Part shown: positions 24,607 through 33,676 of the stretch, piece after piece
Numbering within the stretch: position 1 is the stretch's first letter
Layout of the letters: each line of letters starts with the position of its first letter
NCBI GenBank assembly: GCA_020161935.1
Contig: JAIUNI010000001.1
Span: 1 to 64,000, forward strand
DNA length: 64,000 nt
Origin: Chloroflexota bacterium
GTDB lineage: Bacteria; Chloroflexota; Anaerolineae; Aggregatilineales; Phototrophicaceae
Reading direction: 5' to 3'
Notes under the pieces: generated by a model
Seen by the model: only the letters and a program-made list of their open reading frames with translations
The model's database searches: none
Told to the model about the DNA's origin: nothing
Made by a program: the position numbers and the translations under genes

Positions 24607-25776
24607 TTACCCGTGCCGCTGCATGAACCGCTGTATCCGTTCCAGCGCGATCTCGATATTGTCGCGGTTGGTGGCATAGCTCGCCCGCACAAATCCCGCG
24701 CCGCTGCGCCCGAACGCACTCCCCGGAACCAGCGCCACTTTGTCTTCGTACAGCAGCTTTTCGCAAAACACCTCATCACTCATCCCGCTGGCGGCGACGC
24801 TGGGGAAGGCATAAAACGCCCCGTGCGGCTCGAAACAGTCTAGCCCCAACGAGTTAAACCCGCTGACGATCAACTTCCGCCGCGCGTCATACTCGCCGCG
24901 CATATCCTGTACATCGGTTTCGCCGTGGTTGAGCGCCTCGGTTGCCGCGATTTGCCCCATCGTCGGCGCGGACATAATCAGATATTGGTGCAGCTTGCGG
25001 ATGGCTTCCATAATTTCCCGCGAGGCCGATACGTAACCGATGCGCCAGCCGGTCATCGCGAACGACTTGCTCATACCGCTCATTAAAATCGTACGGTCGT
25101 ACATCCCCGGCAGCGAGGCGAAGTTCGTATGAACGGCATCATATACCAATCGTTCATAAATCTCGTCAGAAAGCACGATCAAGTCGTACTTCTCGGCGAC
25201 TGCCGCGATTTCCAGCATCCGTTCGCGCGTCAAAATCGCGCCGGTTGGATTATTCGGGTAGTTAATGAGCAGCGCCTTTGTGCGAGGGGTAATCGCCGCT
25301 TCAAGCATCTCGGCGGTGATTTGGAACCCGTCCTTCACGAAGGTATCGACACGCACCGGAAGACCACCCGCCATCTCGACCGCCGCTGCGTTCGCCACGA
25401 AGCACGGCTCGGTCACCAGCACCTCGTCGCCGGGGTCAAGGATCGCCCGCAGCGCCAGCCACATCGCCTCGCTCACGCCCACCGTGACCACAATTTGATC
25501 GTCGGGGTTGTATTCCACGCCGTACAGCCGCTGAATGTAGGCGGAAATCGCCCGCCGCAGTTCAATCGTGCCGCTGTTATTGGTATACGCGGTTTGCCCC
25601 TTCAACATCGAGTCGATGCTCTTATCAATAATGTGGCGCGGCGTGACGAAATCCGGCTCGCCGATGCCCAACGATACGACCCCTTCCATCGTCGCCGCGA
25701 TGTCGAAGAAGCGGCGGATACCGGACGGTCGTAACTGCTGCACAGATTGGGAAATATAGCTGCGGGTTCGGGTCAT
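24607..25776 (-). CDS. class I/II pyridoxal-phosphate aminotransferase
   Basis: A 389-aa fold-type I aminotransferase of the aspartate/aromatic group. SLGIGEPDF opens the substrate site, NYPNNPTGA (172-180) and SDEIYE hold the PLP ring, and SGMSKSFAMTGWRIGY carries Lys237 for the Schiff base. Arg residues near the C-terminus (GAGFVRASYATN) bind the carboxylate. It transfers amino groups between an amino acid and 2-oxoglutarate; the exact substrate is undetermined. GAGG before ATGATG favours the second ATG (25776). The long upstream extension to 25917 lacks coding character. Confidence 0.9.
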   Translation of the reverse strand: MTRTRSYISQSVQQLRPSGIRRFFDIAATMEGVVSLGIGEPDFVTPRHIIDKSIDSMLKGQTAYTNNSGTIELRRAISAYIQRLYGVEYNPDDQIVVTVGVSEAMWLALRAILDPGDEVLVTEPCFVANAAAVEMAGGLPVRVDTFVKDGFQITAEMLEAAITPRTKALLINYPNNPTGAILTRERMLEIAAVAEKYDLIVLSDEIYERLVYDAVHTNFASLPGMYDRTILMSGMSKSFAMTGWRIGYVSASREIMEAIRKLHQYLIMSAPTMGQIAATEALNHGETDVQDMRGEYDARRKLIVSGFNSLGLDCFEPHGAFYAFPSVAASGMSDEVFCEKLLYEDKVALVPGSAFGRSGAGFVRASYATNRDNIEIALERIQRFMQRHG

Positions 25777-25967
25777 CATGTCCTCAAGACCAACGGGCCT
25801 ATTATGAAATAAGGTCTCAGTATAAACCTCATTATAATCCGTCATACCGTCGAAACATACAACCATCAACCACCAATTTTTATCGCATTTACTGAAGCAG
25901 TTGTAACAACGCGCCATTTGAACCAGACAGAGTCGCTATAATCGTTATCAAAAAGTGGAGGCACAAC

Positions 25968-26747
25968 ATGGCTTTACCCGCACTCGAAAACTGGGATACA
26001 ACCCGTCGCTCCTTACATCAGGTTGTGCAGGTCGTCGGTAGTATCAAGAAAGCGGTTGTCGAACCACTGCCCAATTATGCTCATCTTGGATTGTTCGTCA
26101 CTGCCGAAGGACTAACCACCGGTCGTTTAAATGGCAGGGGCGAAATAATCATCAATTTTCTCCAATGGCGTGTGTCCTATTTTTCACCCGCAAACCAGCA
26201 GTATGACATTGATATTCAAGATATGACGCAGGTTGATATACGTAATGCGATCTTAGAAGGTATGAAACATGCGGGTTTTGAAGTCCATCCCAAGCTGGAA
26301 GAAATCACAGGGCAATCGCCTTTGAGAATTGATCGGTCAACTATGAAGGCTTACCAGCAGGGGCTTTATGCTGTATACACGGCGCTGTCGCACTTTCGCA
26401 ACCGTTTTCTCGGTACTTTTTCACCCATGATTATCTTTCCTCACGGCTTTGACCTTTCATTTCTATGGTTCAAGCACGGTTCAGAAGAAAAAACGAATCC
26501 ACACATGAACTTTGGTTTTTCACCCGGTAGCGAGGGCTTTCCACGCCCATATATTTATGTTTATGCCTCACCCTTACCGGAAGCCTTTTTTGATATATCA
26601 CTGCCGATTCTTGCGCGCTTTGTTCATGAACCGTGGAAGGGAATCATGATTAGCTATGACCGGCTCGTGAGCGAAGAACACCCCGAAACGTTATTAGTCC
26701 AAATGTTGGTTGACATCCAATCAGCAGTCGCCCCGCTGTTGGTGTAG
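25968..26747 (+). CDS. DUF5996 family protein
   Basis: A 259-aa protein with the DUF5996 opening WDTTRRSLHQVVQVVGSIKKAVVEPLPNYAHLGLFVTAEGLTTG. A Trp-Lys-rich middle (LSFLWFKHGSEEK) and a late FPRPYIYVYASP segment complete the family. The family's function is unknown. It has a clean RBS (GGAGG) and stands divergent from the aminotransferase gene. The gene that follows starts within 30 bases and may be co-transcribed. Confidence 0.75.
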   Translation: MALPALENWDTTRRSLHQVVQVVGSIKKAVVEPLPNYAHLGLFVTAEGLTTGRLNGRGEIIINFLQWRVSYFSPANQQYDIDIQDMTQVDIRNAILEGMKHAGFEVHPKLEEITGQSPLRIDRSTMKAYQQGLYAVYTALSHFRNRFLGTFSPMIIFPHGFDLSFLWFKHGSEEKTNPHMNFGFSPGSEGFPRPYIYVYASPLPEAFFDISLPILARFVHEPWKGIMISYDRLVSEEHPETLLVQMLVDIQSAVAPLLV

Positions 26748-26773
26748 AATAAGGCTTGTCAGTAAAGGATGTA

Positions 26774-27256
26774 ATGAGAGGTGAAATTGTGGATAACCAG
26801 ACGGCAATTGGGCTTCTAACCCTGTGTGCGTTTGTCACGGTTTTGATCTTACTCGCCGGTTATTTGGTCATCCGTATCATGCGTACCAGCATCTTTGGTA
26901 TCGCCAGCATGGTGCTGCGCTCGGTAACTGATCCGCTTTCGACCGAGGAAGCCAGTGAAGCGAACAAGCCGGTCAAACAACATCCGGCGCATCTGGATTT
27001 ACGCGCTCAAGCCAAGTCCATCGACTTCGATGCGGCGGTCGCCAGCAAGAAGGGTGAAGTCGTCCCCACCATTCGGACGACCCCCGCCACGCCGACGGTA
27101 TCCCCGCCGGTCGTCAGCGCTCAAGCCTTCGCCAGCACACCGCCGGAGGTGCCTCAATTGGAACGCAAGCGCCGTCGCCGGAACGCCAACAACGAAATAG
27201 ATGAATTTGATGATCTGGATGATGGTGGAATGTTCGAGGGGCTGCTCGGCGAATAA
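26774..27256 (+). CDS. single-pass membrane protein, unknown
   Basis: A 160-aa protein: a short N-terminus, one transmembrane helix (AIGLLTLCAFVTVLILLAGYLVIRIM), then a Pro/Thr-rich disordered cytoplasmic tail. The tail has a basic patch (LERKRRRRN) and an acidic end (IDEFDDLDDGGMFEGLL). A GTG at 26789 with AGAGGTG upstream is an alternative start. It follows the DUF5996 gene on the same strand. No recognised domain. Confidence 0.6.
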   Translation: MRGEIVDNQTAIGLLTLCAFVTVLILLAGYLVIRIMRTSIFGIASMVLRSVTDPLSTEEASEANKPVKQHPAHLDLRAQAKSIDFDAAVASKKGEVVPTIRTTPATPTVSPPVVSAQAFASTPPEVPQLERKRRRRNANNEIDEFDDLDDGGMFEGLLGE

Positions 27257-27260
27257 GCGT

Positions 27261-27848
27261 TTATTCGTCGTCCACAGCGGCTTCATTTTTCACTTTCACC
27301 CATTCCCGCAGCGTGCTTTCTAAGGCCGAGCGCATCGGTAAACGTTGGGTTCCATCATACACGGCATCGTAAAGTAGGCTGCCAGCCTCCAGCGGTGGGC
27401 TGGCATTTCCCGCATAGTGTAAATCGAACTTGCGCTTGATGTGGTGATAGTACGACTCAGGGTTAAAGACTGGCGCGTTGAATTGGAGCGTTTTCTCGCC
27501 CACGATCACCCTCGCCGTTTGTCCGCTGCCCAACGCCCAGATGCCGAGTAGGTTGAGGGTTTCGTAATACTGGTAGCCCTTTGGCTTGTACCACATCACC
27601 GAACTGACCCACTGTTCGGGAATCTCGCTCGAAGCCGGTAAGCTGCCCGTAAAGGTCTTTGGCCCGTAGACGCTTAACCCCTTGGGTGGTCGCCGTTTGA
27701 TCGCTGCCAATAATCCAGCCGCGTTCAATGCGTCCAGCGCGGTCGATAAAATGCTCAGGATCGGTGCGCTGGTCGCCTTCTGCTTGCGCTGGGCGATGTT
27801 CCGCAAGATCTCGGCGTAACGGGCATCGCGGTCTTCGTTATCGGGCAA
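27261..27848 (-). CDS. unknown protein, last gene of the kinase operon
   Basis: A 195-aa protein beginning with a charged helix (NEDRDARYAEILRNIAQRKQK). It has a central hydrophobic helix and a Trp/Tyr-rich beta region (WYKPKGYQYYETLNLLGIWAL). No family is recognised. It begins 4 bases after the stop of the membrane gene, which itself begins 24 bases after the kinase gene. The three genes thus form one transcription unit and the protein probably serves or is controlled by that kinase. Confidence 0.65.
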   Translation of the reverse strand: MPDNEDRDARYAEILRNIAQRKQKATSAPILSILSTALDALNAAGLLAAIKRRPPKGLSVYGPKTFTGSLPASSEIPEQWVSSVMWYKPKGYQYYETLNLLGIWALGSGQTARVIVGEKTLQFNAPVFNPESYYHHIKRKFDLHYAGNASPPLEAGSLLYDAVYDGTQRLPMRSALESTLREWVKVKNEAAVDDE

Positions 27849-27852
27849 TGGG

Positions 27853-28158
27853 TTAGTCTTTCATCACCCGAATGCGCCGGAAGCCGAACACCAGCACCAC
27901 GAAGCCGATCAGCACGATAATCCGGTGGATAAAGTTATTCAGGGTTGGGTCGAACAGGTTCAGGAATTGGGCGCTCCCCAGCGTCGTAATCAGGTGGGCA
28001 AATCCGAGGATGATTGCGCCCGACACGATCAGCGTGAGCGAACTCCCCACAATCCCACCGATCCCCCGTACAACGAATACCATCCACATGGAGGCCAACA
28101 CGAGGATAATATCCATCACGACGTTGACTGTGGACAGAGCTTCAGGACCATGTATCAT
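27853..28158 (-). CDS. small multi-pass membrane protein
   Basis: A 101-aa protein with three predicted helices (VVMDIILVLASMWMVFVV; LTLIVSGAIILGFAHLI; IIVLIGFVVLVFGF) and a basic C-terminus. No domain name can be given. It is sandwiched between a Ser/Thr kinase gene and an unknown gene in the same tight operon and may be the membrane component or substrate. Confidence 0.7.
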   Translation of the reverse strand: MIHGPEALSTVNVVMDIILVLASMWMVFVVRGIGGIVGSSLTLIVSGAIILGFAHLITTLGSAQFLNLFDPTLNNFIHRIIVLIGFVVLVFGFRRIRVMKD

Positions 28159-28182
28159 GATAAACGAACCTTTCCGAAGTGT

Positions 28183-29775
28183 TTAAAGAACATCAAAGAG
28201 ATCATAAATTTTAAGCTGATCAGCGACCCGCAAAATAGTAGGATCAACCTGTTTGTCCACCGTTTGCATACTTCGAATGACCATTTTCTTGCCGACCAAC
28301 CCCACCGCGTAAGCGATACCTTTTGAAAGGAGCGCACGATAAACATCGGGGTTATTACTTTGCAGTTCGACATGAATTTGCCCATCATTCATGGTCATCG
28401 GCCACACGTTGCGCTGGGCAGTTTCGTTGATGATCTTATCGAGGTTTGCACCAAGCCGTTTACCACCAAGCTGAACCATCGATTCCCGTAAGGCTTGCAT
28501 CTGCTTGACAAAATAAACTTGCATAAAGCCTTCGTCAGTGGTATCCACCCGCTTATCAACCGTGTCGAAGTCGTTTGTATTGACGATCACATCCTGAATC
28601 GGCTTGAGGGTAATATCCGCGCCTACGAACGCATTCTTGTCGTCCTGCGTCGCGGTCGCGCTCCACATCACACTGATCGACGTGCCAAATGCGTCTTTAA
28701 TATCCAGCCGTTCCTCGCCGACCCGCCCGCGCTTACCGACCTGCTGGATAAATTGGTCGGTGACTTGCTTCTCGACACCCAGTACTTCATGTACGCCTTT
28801 CCCGATGATGGTACGGGCTTCGTTATGATGACGCTTGAGCAGTCGCAGGCAGGGCTGGTCAACAAAAATGACTTGCCCTAATGTATTCGTCATCAAGAGT
28901 GCTTGGGTGGTTTCGCTCGGTTGGGTACTCACAAGTGGAAGCACTGAGGCGTGGCTTTCCGCCAGTGCATACTCCAACGCGCTCGCCAATGCCCCGGCGC
29001 TGGGGTAGCGCGTTTGTGGGGACTTGGACATCGAACGGTCGATCACATCTTGGATGTCTTCCGGCAGTTCCGGCTTCGTGTGCCGGATGTTGGGTATCGG
29101 CTGTGTCATGTGCGCCATCAATACGCCTAGTGGGGTCGCAGCCTCGAAAGGCACGTGTCCTGCTAACATCTGGAACACGGTGATGCCCATCGCGTACACA
29201 TCGGCTGCCGGGGTGAGCGCACCCGGCTCGGCCTGTTCGGGAGCCATATAGAAGGGCGTACCGAGGATACCCGTTCCGGTAAGCTGCTCGGTGGACTCAC
29301 TGATTTTTGCTAGCCCGAAGTCGGTGAGGTAGGTGTTGTTTTGTTCATCGAGCAGGACGTTGCCCGGCTTAAAATCGCGGTGAATAACACCTTTCCGGTG
29401 GGCGTAATCCAGCGCTTCGGCCATTTGCTTGACGAGGCGCAGTGTTTCGTTGGGGGCAATCGCGCCCTTCGCGATCAAATCCGAAAGGGTTCCACTGCTC
29501 ATGTAGGCCATGACGATGTAGGGCATTCCATCGTACTCGCCGAAGTCATAGACGGGCAGAATATGCGGATGCTGTAAGCTGGAAACGATCTCAACCTCGC
29601 GGTAAAACCGTTCTAGGAATTTGTCCTCGTGCGTTAATGTTCGGGGTAGTACCTTAATCGCGACCGTGCGCTTCATCGAGGTTTGAATAGCTTGGTAAAC
29701 GGTGGACATGCCCCCCTTACCAATTTGAGCCGTCACCTGATACTGGCCTAAGGTTTGTCCGACCAGATCACTCAT
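28183..29775 (-). CDS. Ser/Thr protein kinase with PAS domain
   Basis: A 530-aa soluble Hanks-type kinase. The Gly loop is IGKGGMSTVY (18-27), with Lys41, HRD 132-134 (HRDFKPGN, Phe in place of the usual Leu/Ile), DFG 152-154 and GTPFYMAPEQ. A PAS-like domain (about 285-390) follows, then an unrecognised C-terminal domain (about 400-530). Unlike the other two kinases in the window it has no transmembrane helix, so the PAS part probably reads an internal signal. It leads a three-gene operon with a membrane protein and an unknown protein. Confidence 0.92.
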   Translation of the reverse strand: MSDLVGQTLGQYQVTAQIGKGGMSTVYQAIQTSMKRTVAIKVLPRTLTHEDKFLERFYREVEIVSSLQHPHILPVYDFGEYDGMPYIVMAYMSSGTLSDLIAKGAIAPNETLRLVKQMAEALDYAHRKGVIHRDFKPGNVLLDEQNNTYLTDFGLAKISESTEQLTGTGILGTPFYMAPEQAEPGALTPAADVYAMGITVFQMLAGHVPFEAATPLGVLMAHMTQPIPNIRHTKPELPEDIQDVIDRSMSKSPQTRYPSAGALASALEYALAESHASVLPLVSTQPSETTQALLMTNTLGQVIFVDQPCLRLLKRHHNEARTIIGKGVHEVLGVEKQVTDQFIQQVGKRGRVGEERLDIKDAFGTSISVMWSATATQDDKNAFVGADITLKPIQDVIVNTNDFDTVDKRVDTTDEGFMQVYFVKQMQALRESMVQLGGKRLGANLDKIINETAQRNVWPMTMNDGQIHVELQSNNPDVYRALLSKGIAYAVGLVGKKMVIRSMQTVDKQVDPTILRVADQLKIYDLFDVL

Positions 29776-29877
29776 AATTGCTTTGTCCCAACTGTGTGAT
29801 AAAGAATGTGATGATTACCAGTATAACACTAGCTTCCCAAATTGAAGTGTATTCAGAGTTGAATTTATCAACGAATT

Positions 29878-31068
29878 TTAGCTAATCGGTGGTAATTCCC
29901 CCATTAGGAATAGGACATACGCGCCAAACGTGTCGTTTGAACGGCTGCTGAGGTCAATCGACATGATGTCGGTCGTGCCGGGGGCGAGGATTAACCCCGC
30001 GTCCGAACGGTCAGCCGTGAAGGTTGCCCCGCCACTATCGTGAAGCGTCGCCCCAGCGCCCACAATCGAAGGTACATCTTGACACGCGCTTCGTCCCGCA
30101 TCGTCACATTCCATGCTCTGGCTGATCCACGCGAGGTAAGGGTCAAGTCGGCTGTTTTGCTCCCCGACCATGTAGAAGGCTAACGGGGTCAGTTTCGCCA
30201 GCGGCCCCATACGAATATCCACCTGATCGGTATCCTCCGGCGCTTCGATGCTAAAGCCGTCGATGATCGCGAAGTAGTGTCCGGCAGCGCCATCCTTGCT
30301 GGCTATCGTCAAATCCACAAAGCCGGTCTTTTCGTTTCCGCTAAAGACCAGTTGCGATACGGTGTTTAAGTCATCCTGCGTGATGGTTTGGGCTTCTGCA
30401 CCGGGCAGAGTATAGGTATCGGAGAGGGTCGCATCGGCGCTGGTGCCGCAGAGTTCGAAAGGGTCTTGCCCCGGTACCTCAAGGTTCAGGCGGATAACCG
30501 GAATAAAGCCATCTTGCCCGTATACCGTAATCCGGTAGCGCAGGTCGGGACGTGCATCCTCGCCCAAACGCAGGGTTACGGCAGTGGTCGCCTCGAATGT
30601 TTCACACGCGAAGGTAGCATCCACATATTGGTCATCGTGGGTTTTGCCGGCGGGGTTCGCGAGGCGTAAGCGCAGGGCATAACGTCCGGTTGTCGTCCCT
30701 TCTTGGTTGCCGACGCGCGTCGCCACGATTGTATACTGTCCGTCGGCTGGCACCGTGTATTCGAGCGTTACGGATTGGTCAGGCTCACCGTCTTGGCTGC
30801 GGGCGACCAAGTTTTGCCCCGGATCGAGCAAACCGAGCAGAGGCGCTAAACCATCTGCCCCGCCCATATCAATGACCAGCATATCGCCAGCCACGGCCTG
30901 AACGCGCCACCAATCATAAAATGCGCCCTCGGTGATCGAATCCTGCTGAACCCCACCGTAACTCATGTCGCCTACGGTGACGATTGTATCGGGATCAGGG
31001 TCTTGGGCGAATACGGGTAAGGCGGAGACGAATAGCAAAGTGATGAAAATGAGTTTTTTGACAGACAT
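29878..31068 (-). CDS. secreted protein with PPC-like beta domain
   Basis: A 396-aa exported protein with a signal peptide (KKLIFITLLFVSALPVFAQD). The next 110 residues follow the bacterial pre-peptidase C-terminal (PPC) pattern (YDWWRVQAVAGDMLVIDMGG... TLEYTVPADGQYTIVATRVG). A long unrecognised beta-rich region follows. It is probably periplasmic or surface-located and carbohydrate- or protein-binding. A second PPC-like protein lies at 32437-33561. Exact role unknown. Confidence 0.8.
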   Translation of the reverse strand: MSVKKLIFITLLFVSALPVFAQDPDPDTIVTVGDMSYGGVQQDSITEGAFYDWWRVQAVAGDMLVIDMGGADGLAPLLGLLDPGQNLVARSQDGEPDQSVTLEYTVPADGQYTIVATRVGNQEGTTTGRYALRLRLANPAGKTHDDQYVDATFACETFEATTAVTLRLGEDARPDLRYRITVYGQDGFIPVIRLNLEVPGQDPFELCGTSADATLSDTYTLPGAEAQTITQDDLNTVSQLVFSGNEKTGFVDLTIASKDGAAGHYFAIIDGFSIEAPEDTDQVDIRMGPLAKLTPLAFYMVGEQNSRLDPYLAWISQSMECDDAGRSACQDVPSIVGAGATLHDSGGATFTADRSDAGLILAPGTTDIMSIDLSSRSNDTFGAYVLFLMGELPPIS

Positions 31069-31145
31069 ACGCGGCCTCGTGTGCTAGAGCATACGGTCAT
31101 TGTACGTCTGTTTGGGGATAATGACAGTGAACTTTGGATAAATAA

Positions 31146-31174
31146 GTAGAGGCTTGCCATTGGCAAGCCTCTAC
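31146..31174. repeat. perfect 14-bp palindrome after rplL
   Basis: GTAGAGGCTTGCCA (31146-31159) and TGGCAAGCCTCTAC (31161-31174) are exact complements. It sits 33 bases past the rplL stop and probably ends the rplJL transcript. It belongs to the GTAG...CTAC palindrome type. Confidence 0.7.
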
Positions 31175-31206
31175 ACCCCTTATTTCCCCGAATACCAAAC
31201 GGGAAA

Positions 31207-31596
31207 TTACTTGACTTCGACAACCGCGCCTTCGGCTTCCAACTTGGCCTTAGCATCATTCGCGGCTTCCTTGCTGACCGATTCGACCACGTTCTGGGGT
31301 GCGCCTTCAACCAAGTCCTTAGCTTCCTTCAAGCCGAGGTTAGTGAGGGTACGAACAACCTTAATAACGTTGATCTTCTTCGGGCCGCCGTCCTTGAGGA
31401 CAACGGTGAATTCGGTTTGTTCTTCAGCCGGTTCAGCAGCCGCAGCGGGGGCAGCAGCGCCAGCCGCAGCCATCATGACGGGGGCCGCAGCGGCGGCGGT
31501 AACGCCCCACTTTTCTTCCAGCAGCGTCTTAAGTTCAGCCGCTTCGAGTACGGTCAATGCGCTCAATTCATCGACAATTTTGTTCAGGTCAGCCAT
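31207..31596 (-). CDS. rplL: 50S ribosomal protein bL12 (L7/L12)
   Basis: A 129-aa stalk protein. It has an N-terminal dimerisation domain ([27 protein letters not shown]), an Ala-rich hinge (about 35-60) and a C-terminal factor-binding domain ([20 protein letters not shown]...[13 protein letters not shown]). It recruits EF-Tu and EF-G. It directly follows rplJ in the same operon. Confidence 0.98.
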   Translation of the reverse strand: MADLNKIVDELSALTVLEAAELKTLLEEKWGVTAAAAAPVMMAAAGAAAPAAAAEPAEEQTEFTVVLKDGGPKKINVIKVVRTLTNLGLKEAKDLVEGAPQNVVESVSKEAANDAKAKLEAEGAVVEVK

Positions 31597-31678
31597 TTTA
31601 TATCCTCTTGATTCGTTCGAGTTGTATTTTCTGATATGGGCGATCAGCTAACCAGCCAACCGCATGGGTAACGCGCTG

Positions 31679-32209
31679 TTACGCAGCCTCGTTCTTCGAG
31701 ACATACGCTTGCAGCACCTGCGGTACACCGGCGACGGCGGCATTGATGACACCTGCCAGACCGGTTGCCGGTTGGCTGATAAGACCAATGAGTTGTGCGC
31801 GCAGTTCGTCCAGCGACGGAAGGTTGCTGACGGTATCGACCTGCTTTGCGTCGAGAATGGCACCGGCCATAACGCCGCCCTTCACGACAAACAGGTTTTC
31901 GTAGTCCTTCACGAAGCCGAGCGTAGCCTTCGCCACTGCCGGGAAGTTCGCCGCGCCGAAGATGACACCGGTCGGGCCAGCGAGCAGATCGTCCGGTACG
32001 GGCCAACCCGCTTCCTTGAGGGCGATCTTGAACAGCGTATTCTTGACGATGACATAAGCACCATCAACATCGCGCAGTTTGTCACGGATGGCATTCACCT
32101 GCTTTACAGAAATACCCTTGTAGTCAGCCAGTACGAAACCGGTTGCCTGACCGAGCAGTTCACCATAAATGCCAACGAGTTCTTCTTTACGTTCTTTTGA
32201 GATTGCCAA
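31679..32209 (-). CDS. rplJ: 50S ribosomal protein uL10
   Basis: A 176-aa uL10 that anchors bL12 dimers to the ribosome. It has AISKERKEELVGIYGELLGQA, FVLADYKGISVKQVNAIRDKLRD, VVKGGVMAGAILD and the C-terminal helix that holds bL12. The TTG at 32209 is the start: GGAGG lies 9 bases upstream, and the open frame beyond to 32305 overlaps the leader RNA and attenuator. The promoter, leader and terminator are all visible upstream. rplK and rplA, usual partners, are absent from the locus. Confidence 0.96.
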   Translation of the reverse strand: MAISKERKEELVGIYGELLGQATGFVLADYKGISVKQVNAIRDKLRDVDGAYVIVKNTLFKIALKEAGWPVPDDLLAGPTGVIFGAANFPAVAKATLGFVKDYENLFVVKGGVMAGAILDAKQVDTVSNLPSLDELRAQLIGLISQPATGLAGVINAAVAGVPQVLQAYVSKNEAA

Positions 32210-32393
32210 GTAGGTTTTCCTCCTTTCCTTGAAAGATAGGCGGGTTGCATCGAAGCCACCTGCCTGACAACAAAAAAGCGGCTCCGCACAAAGCGAGGCC
32301 GCCATCTTTAGACAATGGAACGGTTTCCCTCACCTCGGCAGGGTATTAAGCGGATGCACCTGCTGTCTGCGGCAAAGCAACTTGGTTGTTGAT
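32210..32393 (-). ncRNA. ribosomal protein L10 leader RNA
   Basis: The 5' leader between the promoter and rplJ carries the conserved L10-leader elements AGACAGCAGGTGC (32357-32369) and CCTGCCGAGGTGAGG (32330-32344). These bind excess L10-L12 complex and repress the operon. A terminator-like hairpin follows, so control is probably by attenuation. Recognition is from motif order, not a covariance search. Confidence 0.85.
32272..32303 (-). terminator. attenuator in the L10 leader
   Basis: On the minus strand GGCGGCCTCGC and GCGGAGCCGC form a strong stem with one mismatch around TTTGT, followed by TTTTTT. It lies between the L10-binding region and the rplJ start, the right place for ligand-controlled attenuation. 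Confidence 0.8.
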
Positions 32394-32399
32394 GAGGGC

Positions 32400-32428
32400 A
32401 TTATAGGGGATGTCATCCGGTGTATCAA
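32400..32428 (-). promoter_or_regulatory. sigma-70-type promoter of rplJL
   Basis: Minus strand TTGATA (32428-32423), 17-base spacer, TATAAT (32405-32400). It is a near-consensus housekeeping promoter about 190 bases before rplJ. Transcription would start near 32393, just before the L10 leader. Confidence 0.85.
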
Positions 32429-32436
32429 GGGTGCGT

Positions 32437-33561
32437 CTAATCGACCACCTGCCACGATACATCCACGTTCACGGTTTCACGGGTGAAGTCGAACGGTATT
32501 TGGACGACCACATAGACATCATCTTCGGAGATAATTTCTAATGCACTGCTGAGTGGCGAGGCCGTGTTGGTTCTGAGATTTGTACCCAAGTAGACACTTT
32601 GGTCAACTGGATTACCTGCCTGATACAACCGTGCAATCGCACCCGTGCCAGAGGTGACTTTGAAGTTCACTTTAATCTGCTTGCTGTCAGCATCTTCTAA
32701 ACGCACTGCCCAAATCGGCTGGCGGTAGGACACACTCATGTTGATCGTCTGGTTTTCGCTTAAGGTCGGCAATATAGCACTGTTGGCATTCAGGATATAG
32801 TTCTTCTCCGGCTCGACCAGCACCCGAAAGCTATTCCCACCGAGGTAGTATGTATAAAGGCGGCTGGTGAAGGTCGGGTGGTCGCCGACTGCCGCACCGT
32901 CGATATAGAGTGGTTTGATGCGCTGCGTTTCGGTGGCAGGCGACTCTTCATATAAGTAGGGCTGATAGGCTGCCCACAAATAGCCGCCATCCTGTGTTTC
33001 GTCCTCAATATTCACCGTAAAGGGCAGCATGGGATCGGCTTCCAGCGTGTAAACCTGAAATCGATTTTGGGCTGAACGCTTGCCTGTAACGCTGCCACCG
33101 AGTTCAACCGTTTCGGGTGTAAGGGCGTAGGCTGTGAGTTGAAAGCTGACCAACCCTTCGAGCGGGCGAATGATGGTGAGGGTTGCCTCTTGTCCTGCTT
33201 TGCCGTGCGTGGCGATGTACTCGACCAACGACAGCGGCCCGTCACCTCCGCCTCCACCTTGACCCCGGCAGTTATCGACGTTTGCGGCTTCGCCATTGAT
33301 ATAGAAGCATGATGTACTGGATACGAATTTGGTCGTCCGGTAGGCAAAGACCACATCTTGATCGTCCGGTACCTCCACACGATAGGTCAATGATTCGCCT
33401 TTGCCACGCAGTTGACCGGAAACCGTCTGGTTGAACGTAAGCGGTAAGGTTTCGGGCTGGGGCGTGTTGGCTTGTGCCAGCACGGGTTGGCTAAAGGACT
33501 GAACGGCGAGAAAAACCGCTAGTAATAAGGCGAGGCGAATTGGTTTATGGAACATCATCAT
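32437..33561 (-). CDS. secreted protein with PPC-like N-terminal domain
   Basis: A 374-aa exported protein. The signal peptide is IRLALLLAVFLAVQSFSQPVLAQA. The next region (LPLTFNQTVSGQLRGKGESLTYRVEVPDDQDVVFAYRT) fits a pre-peptidase-type beta sandwich, with a Gly-rich, Cys-containing loop near 90-105. The remainder is beta-rich and unassigned. It precedes the rplJL promoter, whose -35 lies just after this stop. Role unknown. Confidence 0.78.
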   Translation of the reverse strand: MMMFHKPIRLALLLAVFLAVQSFSQPVLAQANTPQPETLPLTFNQTVSGQLRGKGESLTYRVEVPDDQDVVFAYRTTKFVSSTSCFYINGEAANVDNCRGQGGGGGDGPLSLVEYIATHGKAGQEATLTIIRPLEGLVSFQLTAYALTPETVELGGSVTGKRSAQNRFQVYTLEADPMLPFTVNIEDETQDGGYLWAAYQPYLYEESPATETQRIKPLYIDGAAVGDHPTFTSRLYTYYLGGNSFRVLVEPEKNYILNANSAILPTLSENQTINMSVSYRQPIWAVRLEDADSKQIKVNFKVTSGTGAIARLYQAGNPVDQSVYLGTNLRTNTASPLSSALEIISEDDVYVVVQIPFDFTRETVNVDVSWQVVD

Positions 33562-33676
33562 TTCCTAATCGGTATTAGCGAATGCTTATTGAGAAGTGTA
33601 CAGTTATTGTGATTTCTTGACTTCCGACTTTTAGAGGTCTTTCGTCTCATTCTTCTGAAAATAAGGCCATACCTTT

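Noticed and set aside
32210..32305. uL10 with a longer N-terminus from 32305
   Set aside because: The extra frame overlaps the attenuator and leader RNA; the TTG at 32209 has a proper RBS and matches the family start.
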